Below, piece after piece: positions 1 through 12,545 of a stretch of 64,000 bases of DNA. A model generated the notes under the pieces. The model worked only from the letters and a program-made list of their open reading frames with translations. It searched no databases and was not told the origin of the DNA. Source of the DNA: Rhabdophis nuchalis (Eukaryota > Chordata > Lepidosauria > Squamata > Natricidae); NCBI GenBank assembly GCA_039707465.1, contig CM077647.1:116562610-116626609 (forward strand), in the 5' to 3' direction. A program made the position numbers and the translations under genes. Numbering within the stretch: position 1 is the stretch's first letter; every line of letters begins with the position of its first letter.

Positions 1-587
1 CTTACTCTCTCTATCTCTGTCTCTCTCCTTCGTCCCCCCATCTGACACTCTATATGTGTGTATGTGTCTGTCTGTCTCGCATCCACGCACTTAATCACCC
101 ATCCTGTGTCTCTCTTTCTCTCCCTGTCTCTGTGTGCGTGTCTGTCACTCTGATTCCCCCCTCCATCCCTGTCTCTCTCTGTGTCTCTGCCTCTCTCTGT
201 CTGTCTGTCGTCGTCCCCGCCCCCGCCCCCACCGCAGACCCTCCTTAGCCCGTGCTCACTTGCCTTAGCCTGCCTCGCCGCCCGGGCTTGGTTGCTCGTT
301 TGCTCACTCACTCACTGAGAAGGCTCCGTATGTGTGTGTGGGGGGGGGGAGGAAGGGAATCGGCGGCCGGTAGGGAGGAGCGCCGCCGCCCAGGAGTCCC
401 ACCGTCGATGAGGGAGGAGGAAGAGCCCAACTCCAACAGCGCGAACAGCCGCGCCTGTGTTCTCCCGCATGTTCTGCTCAGGGGGCTACCCCCTCCTCCC
501 TCCTCCTCCTCCTCTCCGCCCTGCGGCCCAGTTCCCACCCAACCACGGACCGGCACCGGTCCGCGGCCCGGGGGTTGGGGACCCCTG
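1..587. mobile_element. hAT family A element, left end outside the window
   Basis: Only the right end is present. It finishes with GGTTGGGGACCCCTG, the inverted form of the CAGGGGTCCCCAACC end seen in complete copies at 13806 and 53815. The next eight bases (588-595, atctagga) are the expected right target duplication. The first 240 bases are a pyrimidine-rich ctct/tgtc tract, followed by a GC-rich body. The same order is found in the copy at 53815-54889, so both belong to a long subfamily. No transposase is visible. Confidence 0.8.
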
Positions 588-841
588 ATCTAGGACATAT
601 GTAGGCAAATTGGAACTGTTGAATCTCTTTTCTGAAACCCAATTTACTGAAAATTAAAGAAACGGTTTTCCTAGGGGCCTGAAGGAAGAGAAGGCAGGTG
701 AGGGGGGGTAAGGAACAAAATGTACACCTTACAAACTTGCCTGTGACATTGAAACAGCTTGAATTGTGATGTCATGACACGTTTAAAATGTTGGCATCAC
801 TGATTGGGTGCCTTTTTGAGAAATATATGTATTTAGACATT

Positions 842-1260
842 AGTGAATGGATCAGGCTACTTGAGAGACCGTCTCATCCACCGGGACTGGCATGTGGTCA
901 GCCTGATTATTTTGGCTGAGTCCAGCAGAAGGGGCTTCTCTGCCATTGCACCTGACCTGTGGAACATCTTGCCCCCAAGTGTGATTTTCCAGAAGATCCT
1001 AAAGATCTGTTTGCTAGCTTGGGGCTCCAATGGGAGAGCATCACAGTGAATGTGGTTGATCAATTAGCAACACATCCCATCTCCCCCACATCCTGCTCCT
1101 GCCTTCCCCGTTTTTTAATTGGGCCATAGTGCTTTTGTATCAACTTACTTATGCTTTTAGTTTATATAGTTTTTAGTTTTTATTATTTAAAACAGCCCAG
1201 AATTACCTTGAGATAAGATGGGCAGCCGACAAATTTTATAAACAAATAAATAATAAAATA
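842..1260 (+). mobile_element. Degraded LINE 3' end (L2-like)
   Basis: A 68-residue open frame (843-1049) contains GYLRDRL and RRGFSAIAPDLWNILP. This matches the C-terminal end of L2/CR1-group reverse transcriptases, where GRAFSVAGPALWNDLPP is seen in better copies at 42579 and 61705. An AT-rich 3' tail ending in an aaataaataa run follows. It is old and strongly diverged. Confidence 0.55.
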
Positions 1261-1699
1261 GGCATCATACTGTAATGGTACATCGGAATGACTTTGGGAA
1301 ACCTGCAGAGAGATGTTGTCTAGGAAACAGATAATGGACAGAAAAAGAGGCTCAGCAAGGACCTTCCCCCACCCAAATTCTCAGGTTGCAAAGGAGGTGG
1401 CACAAGTTTTAGACTTGCAAGATTCGATTAATGTAGCCTTACAATAAAGTAGAATAAGGGCCACGCTTCCTGTCTGTTGTTCTTGGTAAGACTGATATCA
1501 ATCTTGTCCTACCTCACCCAAACCTTTTAAAAATATTGCCCCTGAATAGGTGCATTGACTCTCCTGCTTTGCATCACTGCCACATTCAATGAAGCCTCAC
1601 AATTAAAAAAAAAAAATGTACGCAAGTAAAATATTGTATACATTATAAACAACCTGAGTTGGCAATGTACAAACTCTATTTTTTTTAAAAAAGTCATAC

Positions 1700-1884
1700 C
1701 TACAGCTGCTGCTGCTTTTACTTTATTTCTTACATAAGTATGACTAGCTGGGTTTTCTCCTACTAAAACAACAGTGAGATGAGGTCTCTTGTGGCCCAGG
1801 GTAAGCCATGATTCGATATCTCTTTGTATTTCCTCACAGACTTGTGCAGCCAGCCTTCTCCCTGAGATAATAGTTGCTTCATTC
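1700..1884 (-). CDS. MTHFD2L: MTHFD2-family exon 2 (NAD-dependent mitochondrial methylenetetrahydrofolate dehydrogenase/cyclohydrolase)
   Basis: This family oxidises 5,10-methylene-THF and hydrolyses the product to 10-formyl-THF in mitochondrial one-carbon metabolism. The minus-strand exon lies between a polypyrimidine/CTAG acceptor (intron base next to 1884) and a GTATGA donor (just below 1700). Its 185 bases give one leading base, 61 codons and one trailing base. The frame starts NEATIISGRRLAAQ, contains KRPHLTVVLVGENPASHTYV, and ends VRNKVKAAAAV before a split Gly codon. The YVxNK-type segment carries the catalytic Lys of the family. IESW, LG and TYVRNK resemble MTHFD2L more than MTHFD2, while VGENPASH fits MTHFD2, so the paralogue is less certain than the family. 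Exon 1 is at 15496-15629; exon 3 should lie left of base 1. Confidence 0.88.
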
Positions 1885-2796
1885 CTAGGACAGATAAAAT
1901 GAAAACTTTAAAGAGAATCCGTCTAAACCTTTAAGGCCAAGGAAATTTCAATATAGTACACGTCACACTTTGAAACATATAAAGTATGTTTATTGCAACC
2001 CATTTAGTTGTTGGACAATTCATGTGAACATATAATATTTGATTTAATATTAACATAGGACCAAGACTTTTGGAATGGCAAATTCCTCTAGCCTGATCCT
2101 ACATCTTCTGAATATTGCCCCTTAAGTTTTCAGATTCAGCTAGGTCTTCGTTGTGGCCTATTTCAGAAGAGCCTAGCAAACTACAGATTAATGCAACATA
2201 CCTGAGTGAAATGGGTCATTTTTCATAGATAAAATTATTAGCATAGCAATAAAATGTTTTGAAAATAATTTTCAAAAATATTTTGATAACCTACATTTCT
2301 TGCAATTATTGCATTCTAATAATATCCACAAACTAAAAGTAGGAGGGAAAGGAAATGGGCTGTGGGAATTGGAAACAGTAGTCTGTTACCCTTGTAGTAG
2401 AATTGGTATGTTGAGGGATAGTATTCAGCAGAACGTGGTATCAATAAAGTTAGTCAATTTAGTCAAGTGTTAAAGGCAGAAAAGTGAAGCAGAGTGTGCT
2501 TAAAGAAGAGAGTAGAGCATTGGTTCAAATCTCACTTGCTGATAAAACCTTGTGATGCACTTAAAAAAAACAGCAGGAAGGCTGAAGGCTGAGTGACATT
2601 GAAGCATTCTGCAAAAGGAGCAAAAGATTAAGAGACAAACCTCTGGCTAAAATCTAGATTGCAAAGAAGAGTCCAGAAGCCCTGGGTAAGTGATCCATCA
2701 AATTTTGAGGATGTCAGAGGATTGAGAATACTATCAAAACTAGCACTACAGAGACATAATTTATTATGGGCTTTGGAAGCAAGTAGTACTTCAGAC

Positions 2797-3497
2797 CAGA
2801 GGCGTAGCGTGGGGGGTGCAGGGGGGGCCGGCCGCACCGGGCGCAACATCTGGGGGGGCGCGCTCGCACCGCGCACCCCGCCTGCCTCGGGCCGGCCTCC
2901 CGCCTCAGCCCCGTCCCGCCGCCGACGCCGCCCCGACAAAGTTTTGACACTCACGGGAAGGGAGGCGGAGGCGCCACGGAGCTTCCCCTCCTGCGGCGTC
3001 GAGGGAGCGCGGATAGGCAGGAAAAGGCCAGGCGGCGCCAAACGGGGAACCCTGGGCGGAGGCGGCGGAGAGAGCCCTGGTGGAAGTCGCTAGCTCCGGC
3101 GGCCGGAGGGGTCCCCTGCTCAGCCCACCCGGGGAGGGTTGAGAATGCGAGTGAGGGGCCGGGAAGGAGGAGGAGGCGGAGGAGGAGCTCCCGCTGCAAA
3201 TTGACACCCCGGCCGAGCAGGAGGAGGGGGGAGGAGGAGCGCCCCCCCTGCCAGACACCCCCTTCCGCTCCTCATCTCCCTCCGCCCCCACCCTTTCCCC
3301 CTTTCCCCCCGGGACCCCCCAGCTCCCCGCGCAGGGCGTCCCCTCCCGCTCCCCCCCGCCCCCGATGCGCGCACTTTTCCGTCTCTTCCCACTTTTATTG
3401 TGGTTTGAAAGCGGAGCGAGGGACTATCTGGGGGAGGGTTAGGGGGCGCAAATTACTTGCCTTGCCCCGGGTGCTGACAACCCACGCTACGCCACTG
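2797..3497. mobile_element. hAT family C, 701-bp non-autonomous copy
   Basis: The ends are CAGAGGCGTAGCGTGG and CCACGCTACGCCACTG, inverted repeats of each other apart from one position. The element is flanked by a perfect 8-bp duplication, cttcagac, at 2789-2796 and 3498-3505. The interior is very GC-rich with runs of G and C. Both ends, including the gggcgcaaattacttgcctt segment near the right end, are shared with the 2.7-kb copy at 61225-63957. This copy is therefore an internal-deletion relative without transposase. Confidence 0.92.
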
Positions 3498-4178
3498 CTT
3501 CAGACATCTCTCTGAATGGAAGTCCTTGGTACTCTCTGAGTTTGGTTGTTTGGTTGCAAGCGTTTTATTACCCAATTAGATAACATAATCAGTGCTAGTC
3601 CATTTATGGTTTGCTTTCTTTTATATATAGTGCCCCCCACTCTGAACAGGACATCAATCGTCCTTATTAGCCAGCTGACAAGCAGAAAATAATACCCTAA
3701 TCAAGAAACAACCAAGGAGAAAACCATAACCTCACCAACACTAGCAGGACAAACATCTTATACAAATAGTGAGCAAACTCTACATTTATTAGCACTGATG
3801 CTGCTATATAGTTAGATAATGAAACATCTGCAAACAAATTCAGAGAGCACCAAGAACTCCACAATTCAACCCCAAGTTATGAATATTCTGTTCCATTGGA
3901 TCCTCTCATTAATGAATTAATTTAAACTTTTCATCACATTAAAAAGCCTAATCAGGATTTAGATCAAAATTCCAATTTATATAATATTTACTGCCAACTA
4001 TATGTGAGAATATTACTTATACCTGCCACATATGCCAGTCCTAATCATTTACAATTATCATTGAAACTTAAATATCCTAAGGGTACAGATTCTGTTTCAT
4101 AATATTATCTTGTTTCCTAGTTCTTTTTATTTTAATCTTGCTGTTGTTATTGATTTTAAACATCTTTCTGTTGTACGT

Positions 4179-5396
4179 CAGGGGTGACAAACTCAATTTC
4201 TTTGAGGGCTGCATCAGGGCTGTGGTTAACCTCGGGGAGGCCTGGTGGGTGTGGCTGACTGGGTGGGTGTGGCCCACCTGGGTGGGTGTGGCCACTACTG
4301 GGTGTAGCCAATCAGGTGGGCATGGCCAGCTTGACACCACTCCCCAAACTCCTGGCATGTTTCCTCTTTACATTGGGTAGACCGAGCTAAAGCCACGCTG
4401 GCCCAATGTTTCCTCTTTGCATTGGGTAGACTGGGCTGAAGCTACGCTGGCCCAATGCTTCCTCTTTGCATTGGGTAGACTGGGCTAAAGTCACGCTGAC
4501 CCAATGTTTCCTCTTTGCATTGGGTAGACTGGGATGAAGCCATGCTGGCCCAATGTTTCCTCTTTGCATTGGGTAGACCGGGCTGACGTCACGGTGGCCC
4601 AATGTTTCCTCTTTGCATTGGGTAGACCGAGCTAAAGCCACGCTGGCCCAATGTTTCCTCTTTGCATTGGGTAGACTGGGCTGAAGCTACGCTGGCCCAA
4701 TGCTTCCTCTTTGCATTGGGTAGACTGGGCTAAAGTCACGCTGACCCAATGTTTCCTCTTTGCATTGGGTAGACTGGGATGAAGCCATGCTGGCCCAATG
4801 TTTCCTCTTTGCATTGGGTAGACCGGGCTGACGTCACGGTGGCCCAATGTTTCCTCTTTGCATTGGGTAGACCGAGCTAAAGCCACGCTGGCCCAATGTT
4901 TCCTCTTTGCATTGGGTAGACTGGGCTGAAGCTACGCTGGCCCAATGCTTCCTCTTTGCATTGGGTAGACTGGGCTAAAGTCACGCTGACCCAATGTTTC
5001 CTCTTTGCATTGGGTAGACTGGGATGAAGCCATGCTGGCCCAATGTTTCCTCTTTGCATTGGGTAGACCGGGCCGACGTCACGGTGGCCCAATGTTTCCT
5101 CTTTGCATTGGGTAGACCGAGCTAAAGCCACGCTGGCCCAATGTTTCCTCTTTGCATTGGGTAGACTGGACTGAAGCCATGCTGGCCCAATGCTTCCTCT
5201 TTGCATTGGGTAGACTGGGCTAAAGTCACACTGGCCCAATGTTTCCTCTTTGCATTGGGTAGACTGGACTGAAGCCACGCTGGCCCAATGCTTCCTCTTT
5301 GCATTGGGTAGACCGGGCCGAAGCACTATGAGCCCCTTATAATTTTCAGGATGGCCCTGCACATCCAGCCCGCGTGACTTGTTTTTGACACCCCTG
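4179..5396. mobile_element. hAT family B element carrying a minisatellite
   Basis: The left end is CAGGGGTGACAAACTCAA and the right end TTTTTGACACCCCTG, matching family B copies at 34554 and 57080. Flanking octamers ttgtacgt (4171-4178) and atgtaggt (5397-5404) agree at six of eight positions, as expected of an older insertion. Nearly all of the interior is the 49-bp tandem array listed separately. Confidence 0.82.
4371..5325. repeat. 49-bp minisatellite with 245-bp higher-order period
   Basis: Monomers begin at each cattgggtag: 4371, 4420, 4469, 4518, 4567, 4616 and so on, exactly 49 bp apart. Five monomer types (marked by accgagc, actgggctg, actgggcta, actgggatg and accgggc) repeat in order three times (4371-5105). 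At least four more monomers follow. Each monomer contains CCCAATG and CATTGGG around an 11-base pyrimidine-rich loop, a potential hairpin. Because 49 is not a multiple of 3, open frames of 84-161 codons run through the minus strand. I read these as by-products of the period, not genes. Confidence 0.95.
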
Positions 5397-5662
5397 ATGT
5401 AGGTTATCTTAGCTTCTATTAATTAATATAATTAATTGCATTTATTTTACAGCATTTCTTTTTTAAAAAGACTGAGTGATTCTTCACCCTCAATTTTATC
5501 CTCAGAATATAATTTACTAGATATCTGCAAGAGGTAACTCTTTACATTTGCAGCGGTGAATGCAATGACCAGCAGCCAGGATCTATATCATCATATGGGA
5601 AACAATATAACTGCTTGCCAGGAGCGAATTCTTTTAAATGATGTTGTGCAAAGGGATGATGG

Positions 5663-5750
5663 ATAGCCATCTTATTCAGAATGCTGCCAGAATGCTCATA
5701 TTAAAAGTATAATATGTGCATTCCAGCAGCATTCTGAATAAGATTGCTAT
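5663..5750. repeat. Near-perfect 41-bp inverted repeat (hairpin)
   Basis: Arms 5663-5703 and 5710-5750 are inverted copies matching at about 37 of 41 positions. The shared core is TCTTATTCAGAATGCTG and the spacer only six bases. It sits in intron 1, away from the recognised elements. It may be a tiny foldback MITE or a pre-microRNA-like hairpin. Confidence 0.7.
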
Positions 5751-7185
5751 TGAGGTTATACATTCAGCTAAAATTCTTGTATGAAAATACAGTATCTTTC
5801 AGTTTTGCAAGCATTATTAGTTTTGGTTTTATTAATTTTTTTTATATTGAAGGACAATTTGAATTCATTCTTACGTACAGATGGAAGAATATTTCTGAAT
5901 GTAATCCTCAACAGATATGAAATAAGCAATCAAGCAAATATAGAAAAAACACTTCTATGAAAATCACAACATGAATGTTTACATGTTCACATTTATTAAT
6001 AGGTTTGCCACGCTTACTGTAATCAAAATCAATTATCATATCAAGAGAGTTTCTGGCTATTTCTATAATGCAACTTTTAAAATGTGAAATTCAAATGCTA
6101 TTGATAATTATTTCAAGGGAGAATTTTTTGTCTAAACAAATTAAATACTTAAGAACTTAAGAAGCTGTGGTATCATGTTTATTGAAACTAAAAAATTATG
6201 AGTAAAACATCTATGAAAAAAATACCTTTTATTATCTAAATTTATTACTTAACAGCATCCCTTTGATTCATAAAGTAAATGAGTTTAAGGGGCATGGGGG
6301 AAGCAGAGAAGCCTGAATTCCGAAGATGGAATCTCTTCTCTCTGATGCTCCTAGAAGAGAAAAGAGAAACCAATAAGCATAGGCACACTGCCTTTGGTTT
6401 TCCCCAGCAATGTTAACTGAAAGGTTGGTGGTGACAGTCCCATAACTCATCTTCATAACTGGTTGATAGAAATTCTGCCTTGGAAAGCTGCAGAAGCTCT
6501 GAATCTACTGAATACACCAAAACTAAGCTATCACACCAAAACAGGAGGAGTTTTCATGTTCATTTAGCTGCTCCAACTGACAAAAAGACTCAAGAACAAG
6601 CCATCAAATGGTAAATTGTATGGGCTTTTTAAGCCAGAATGAACAAATCTTACAGGAATTTCAAAACAGGCCTGCATGAGGCAAAAAAATATTAATTTCC
6701 TGTTTTGTGGCACCAAAAATCAGTAGAAGTTTGGTAGCACCTTTTCTGACTAATATATTCTATTGAAAGACATAAGGTTTTATGAAATTCAGTTCACTTC
6801 AACAGATGCACAGACTGAGCTGCATGTCAGTTCATCAGTGGCTAAACTGAGATAGGATTTAAACTAAAATGAACAGGGGTAGGAAGGTAATGGAACAAGA
6901 GACAGATTAGCAATGCTATAGTTGAAACAGATTGCATATTTCATCAATTAACTTTTGTGATGCGTTAATTACGTTTGTTGAAATCTTTTGAAACAATTTG
7001 AAATCCTTTGCCATTTGAGAGTTCAGAAATAACTTTGTAATTCTTTGATACTGAAATACTTTGATATCATTTTGTTCCTAATTTGACTCCTCAATTTAAA
7101 CTTGCATATATTGATTCTTTCATGCAAAGTTTTCTATTTATTCTAGATCGAATCCAGAGGGGCATCACTGGCACACGATTGCATG

Positions 7186-7571
7186 TAAATAGTTCTCAAT
7201 TTACAATTGTTCAAAATTATGACAGCGGTAAACAAAGGGATTTATGAGTCCCACCTCCATATTGTACAGGAAGACCGAGGGGTAGAGCATCAAATCTCCT
7301 TCCTAAATACAATCTTTGGAAATGATCTCCAGGATAAGTCACATGTGGGTTGGGGGAGGGGTTCTGGAGTGCAGGCCTAGGACTGCACTAGTACTCTCAG
7401 GCCATCTCTCTCTGAGGCACCCTATGTTCCGCTTAACAATCTACACAGTCACTTCATGACCACAATGTGGGGCCATGAAGTGGGGGATGGGATTGTTAAG
7501 TGAAATGATCGTGTGGACACCTTCCTTAACTCCCATCACAATTTGCAAGTCATAAGTAAGGACTATTTGTA
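7186..7571. mobile_element. Diverged MITE, TA-flanked family F
   Basis: The left end TAAATAGTTCTCAATTTAC and the right end containing AAGGACTATTTGTA resemble the CAGGTAGTCC...GGACTACCTG ends I associate with a common squamate MITE. A clearer copy is at 13200-13576. TA at both ends fits the Tc1/mariner target preference. The copy is old, so its internal limits are approximate. Confidence 0.5.
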
Positions 7572-8117
7572 TCACATTGGAGGAAGAGTATGTAAAGGCA
7601 CCTCTAATCCTATGTTTGTACTGTTGGCATGTGACGATGCTATTGGCAAAATAGACATCTGCATAGGTTGCAGGGAAAGTAGATATCTACAATTGTTGTA
7701 GAGTCTACTTTCCATATTAACATCACTGTCATGTTATAAGAATCTGCTTCAAATTGGGTAATTGTCCGTATGAAAGTAAGGGTCTATCACCCCGTGCCTG
7801 AGAAAGTCCAGTATTAGGGACATTGTCCATGGATATATTTTTTTTAAGTCTGTGGTCTTTCAGATATAGTTGGACACATTTGAGCCGAGCACTGGGAAAT
7901 CACAACAAATGTATCTTTACATTTTTCCCCATGTAAATGTTTCTTTTACTTTTATTCAGAAGACAAAGCTCCTTTCATTCCTTACTCTTACATAACTGGA
8001 CGCAACTGGACAGATGAATTTTCCTAATCTAATCAACTTTTACTTTAAAGTTTCTTTGTTGTGCATAGCATAAAAAGTAAATGTTAAACTGTTGTTCCAG
8101 GTTCCTTTCTCTTAGGG

Positions 8118-8253
8118 CAGGGGTGTCCAAACTTGGGAACTTTAAGACTTGTGGATTTCAACTCCCAGAATTCCCCAGCCAGCGAATGCTGGCTGGGGAA
8201 TTCTGGGAATTGAAGTCCACAAGTCTTAAAGTTCCCAAGTTTGGACACCTCTG
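8118..8253. mobile_element. hAT family D, 136-bp palindromic MITE
   Basis: It is flanked by a perfect duplication tcttaggg (8110-8117 and 8254-8261). The element is almost completely self-complementary. CAGGGGTGTCCAAACTTGGG at the left pairs with the inverted right end, and the arms meet around a CCAGCC...GGCTGG centre. There is no coding capacity. The copy at 57221-57356 has the same length. Confidence 0.93.
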
Positions 8254-9498
8254 TCTTAGGGAATCCTTTTTAATTGAAAGTTTCAAAATTAAATTAAATG
8301 ATTTTCCTTGCCTCAGTTGTTTAATTGGGGTCCAGCACACCAAGTCAGGAACCTAGAAGTTGTATTTGGGCATCTGGGATTAGTGCATGCATTTTGTTCT
8401 CTAAACCAATTCCATTCATTTTTGTCTTTTTCTGTCCCAATTGAATATACCTCTGAAAAAAAATTTAGTCACCACACAGCTAATTCACTATTTTTTTATC
8501 TTCTAAAAATAGATTTACATGGGCCTTAGGGGCACTGTACGATATATACAAGTAGTCCTTGAGATACGGCAGGTGCTAACAGATGCTGCAAAATTATATA
8601 TGATCCTGTTTTAAAGTTACAATGGCTATAGCAACCCTGTGATTATTCCCTTGCTGGAAGTAAACTCCAGACTGGTTCCAAGCCAGGAAAAAGATGCTGA
8701 AATAAAATGGAAGTAGTCTGCAGGAAAGATGTTCTCTGTATATCTGGTAGCCAGAAACTAGTGTCAGCAGCAGGTTTCTGGGGTAGCTGACAAAATGGGG
8801 TTGAGAGTACGTGGAGTTTTATATATTCTTTGGGGCTTTGTGATTGAGATGCCCATTCCTGTGTAAGAATGTGTCCTTTAATATTTTAATGGCTGTTGCC
8901 AGATTCCTATGGGGTCATGTAGCGGTCATGGCTGGCTCTACAGGCAAAAGGGGAAATTCAAATACTAGTTGTTTATCTGAGCTAACCTTGTCAGCTTTGG
9001 CTTGCCTAATTGTGTTGCTTATTTGGATTCTCCTTGTTATGAATAGATTGGTCCAGTCTTTCTGAATGGATACAGAATCTCCATTCTTAAAAACCAGCTT
9101 CTTCAAGCTTCTGCTTGAGATTGTTTTCCTATGGCAGGAAGACTGGGGCTGTTTTCTGTTTTTTTGTTAAGATTTTTTCTCCTCTTCTCCTTTAGGGGAA
9201 ATATTCTGTCCTGCCTCTTTTTAATATTAAGAATAAATAATATTTTAATATGGGGAGGGGGCCTTCCTATACATCCTTATGAGTGACTGATCACAGGGAC
9301 CCTGCAGGACCCACCACTCTGTTCCTTCATCCTAATTGCCGGGACACGGCAGTGCTTTGGCCTGCCCCAATCTCACTTATCTTTTAAAGCTCTTCAAACC
9401 TCATGTTTGGGAAGAAATGCAAACCATGTGTCTCTGGACTACAAGGCGGAGACTTGAAGGTAGCTGCCCTCTTTTGCCTACCTGCTGGTGGACAAGGA

Positions 9499-9830
9499 GA
9501 AAATGGCAGCTGCCATACAAAGTGCTTTGTTTTTCTACTTTAACAAGGTCTTCATAGCCACTAGGGAAGATTCTGAATACTGCAGGAAGCTTCTGGAGCA
9601 TGCTGCATATCTTGTTAAGGCAGTAAAACTAAAACAGTTTATCCCCAGGCCACATGGTGATAACCTAAACACAACCACCATTTTATTCCCGCCTACTTGT
9701 GGGTGGGGACCAAATGGGGGTGGCCATACAAAGTGCTTCATTTTTCTGCCTTAACAAGGTCTGCATAGGATTGCAAAAGCTTCTGAATGCTGCAGAAAAC
9801 TTCTGCATGCTTTATTAAAGAAGCAGAACA
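9499..9830 (+). repeat. Diverged two-unit tandem duplication
   Basis: The segment from 9499 (aaatggcagctgccatacaa) to about 9620 recurs in diverged form from 9711 (aaatgggggtggccatacaa) to about 9827. Shared blocks include catacaaagtgcttt and taacaaggtct, then tctgaat.ctgcag. The centres lie about 210 bp apart. No protein similarity is recognised. Confidence 0.55.
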
Positions 9831-9984
9831 AATCAGTGGACCAAACTGTGGTGTAGTGGTGAAATAAATATGACCACCATTTTGTGGGTGGTACAAAATG
9901 GCGGGCACTTCTAGGAGGGTGTTTAGCCTGATGAGGTGGGAATCAGCATCCCATGCTGTGTTTAAAAACCTGCCCATTTGTTTA

Positions 9985-10163
9985 AATGGGGTTTTTAGGG
10001 ATAGTTTTAATTTTATAGAAGTTTTTAGGGCAGGGTAAGTTTAATACGATTTTAATTTTGTACTTTGTCTGTTCTAATTGTTTTTAATTCCCTGTGCCCC
10101 GCCTCGGGTCCCTTTGGGGAGAGAGAGCGGGTTATAAATAAAATTTATTATTATTATTAACAA
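9985..10163 (+). mobile_element. L2-like LINE 3' tail
   Basis: It holds only the 3' UTR end: ccctgtgccccgcctcgggt, then ctttggggagagagagcggg, ataaat and an ATT repeat. The same tail, reversed, ends the L2-like element at 30484. The coding region has been lost. Confidence 0.7.
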
Positions 10164-11956
10164 TTCATTGGACAGAGCAGGGATTATGGGAGGTCATAAG
10201 GTGAGACACTTAACCCAAAGACAGTTATGACTTGAGACCATAATGGGCAGGCACCTTTATGGTCATATCTCCAGAACTACCTGTGAGTATGCTTGAACCT
10301 ACCATATAGTACTAGTTTTTCATATATATTTTTTCAGAACTTTGGAAGAAACCCAGGGAATCATGTATCAGGCCTGCAGTTTTCTTTTGGATCTTTGGTT
10401 GCCACACTTTCTGTTATTTTATTATGGGAAAATGGGAGGAGGGATTGTACGGAATTACTTACTGTGTAGACAAAAAAAAATTCTTCCTAGCAAGCCAAGG
10501 TCATTCTTTGTCTCTGCACCTCAGCACCTGACAGGAACTGGATGGGTGGAACTGTCAGCATGGCAGTGGAAGATTGGATCAAGTGATGGAATTGTGGGTA
10601 TGAGGCAAGATCTTGAAATTTCAACTAGATGGGGAAAACCTGGAAGCTTTCAGATTTGGGTTTTCTCAGATGTCCAACATGGCTCTCTTAATACATTGGA
10701 ACTTTGAGCAATACGTTGCTTGGACTCTGATTTATTTTTGGATGCTATTTGGAATCCTGACACCCTGCTGGGCACACTGACATCTGCAATCACCCTGGGG
10801 ATTTTGGTAGTACTGTTATATATCAATTGAACATATATTTTTTATTCTATCATCACCATAATTCTCACAAACAATAAGAAGCTCCAATGCAGATTCTGCT
10901 TGTATTCAATTATTGATAATAGATAACAATAACAAATTATTAATAATAACATAAATTGTTAAGTTAGCATATTGTTCAACAAACACTTTTCTTGCAAGCC
11001 ACCATTTTAAAAATATAAACATGCAGAAGAATTTAGAACTATAACTCACAAACAAAACTATGTATAGATGTAAAACTACCTACCTCTTCTTTTATTTCTA
11101 CTGAAATATTTTTAGAAACTTGAGATAGCATCTTTTCTATTCTTCACTTAGTTAAATCACTACATAAATTCTAATCTTGAATGTATACAAAAATAATATG
11201 TAATGGATAACCCACAGATTTCCAGCTCTAAGCCCTGTTACATCCCAAAGTCTAATATTTTTCTCATTCCACAGGACTAAACCTATTACAGACAACAGCA
11301 GGATGGAAAAAAACCACATTTCTATACCATTGATTTCTGGAAAAGTATTGCCTATAAAATTCAGAGTTTTTATAGAAACAGATTGCCCCTGGATAAATGT
11401 TGAAGGATCCAATCTGAATTGGTCATCAGGACTAAAGGTTTATTCTTCCAAGCTTTCAGGCTTGTGCTGGACCCCATCATCAGTTCCCATGCTCCCTTCC
11501 CCCTCACAAAAGATGTACCTTGTATGTATTGGAGGGGGGGGGGGATATGAAAATTGAAATTGTTGCTGTATCACTTCTGCTGCTTTAAAATATAAATTTA
11601 TATTTTAACATAAACATTGGTCAACTCTAGGTGAAAGGCCAATCAGGGTTTTAATATATCTGAATGTACAATATTTTTCAAGCCACATTCCTTCTTTATT
11701 TTATGGAATATCATTCTTCCAAAATAATTTTAACACTGTAATACAAACATGACTAAAATACACTACATGTAAAAAGCACAAACACCCAAAGACATGTAGA
11801 ATTATCTCAAATTATTCCCTAGTAAAATTATTACAAGCCAAATAAATGCAATATTCTAGATGTCTCCATTTTATTGAAAAGCTGTCCCAAACCTATAAAT
11901 ACCACAATTTTATTCTGCTGAATATCTGAAAAAAAAAAAATTGCATTTATTCATAA

Positions 11957-12545
11957 CTAGCTGTACCCGGCCACACGTTGCTGTGGCCCAGTCTGGTTAA
12001 ATGGCCAACCAATCTGTGTGTAGATCTACACCTGCACACACAAACATGTACACACAACCAACATATAAACCCCAACCTATCTACCTACTGTATTTCTTCC
12101 TCTCTCCCTCTACCTACCTACCTACCTACCTACCTACCTACCTACCTACCTACCTACCTACCGTATTTTCCCTCTCTCCATCCCTCTACCTACCTACCTA
12201 CTGTATTTCTCCCTCCATGTGTGAGGAAACTTTGGAAGCTTATTCAGTTGCTGAGGAAACGACCATTGGAAATGTGAGGGGCGTGTGCGTGATGCATCAT
12301 AAGAAGCAGCCGGGTGAGAGGAGCTTAAGGGAGTAAAATAACTTAGAAGTGCGGTACTTTTACATTTGTGCGGCTTGCACATGGCACAGGTGTGCCAGCC
12401 ACATAATTAGTACGTGTGATTGTTACTCCCTTTCTTAGCAACATTGTGTGAAAATTTGGTGGCGATCGGTGTAGTACTTTCTGAGATTAGCGATTTTGCA
12501 TAAACTATTTTAAATTTTTATTTATATAGAAGATGGGCTTCTTTA
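11957..12545. repeat. Unclassified interspersed repeat
   Basis: It begins ctagctgtacccggccacac and runs to a segment reading aaaatttggtggcgatcggt, followed by ttctgagatt and an AT-rich end. I recognise these phrases as a dispersed repeat but cannot name the class. It contains the CTAC microsatellite at 12110-12162. Confidence 0.4.
12110..12162. repeat. (CTAC)n microsatellite
   Basis: About 13 uninterrupted tetramers, with a shorter block of the same motif near 12186-12200. Confidence 0.95.

Noticed and set aside
252..593. 113-codon open frame at the left edge
   Set aside because: It is low-complexity translation of the family A hAT end, with matching sequence in other copies.
4387..5362. 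Minus-strand open frames of 84, 84 and 161 codons rich in NAKRKHW-type repeats
   Set aside because: They are translations of the 49-bp minisatellite. The period rotates the frame, so open frames are expected without coding function.
10342..10707. 121-codon plus-strand open frame
   Set aside because: No recognisable domain, splice context or homologue; possibly an old LTR or chance frame.
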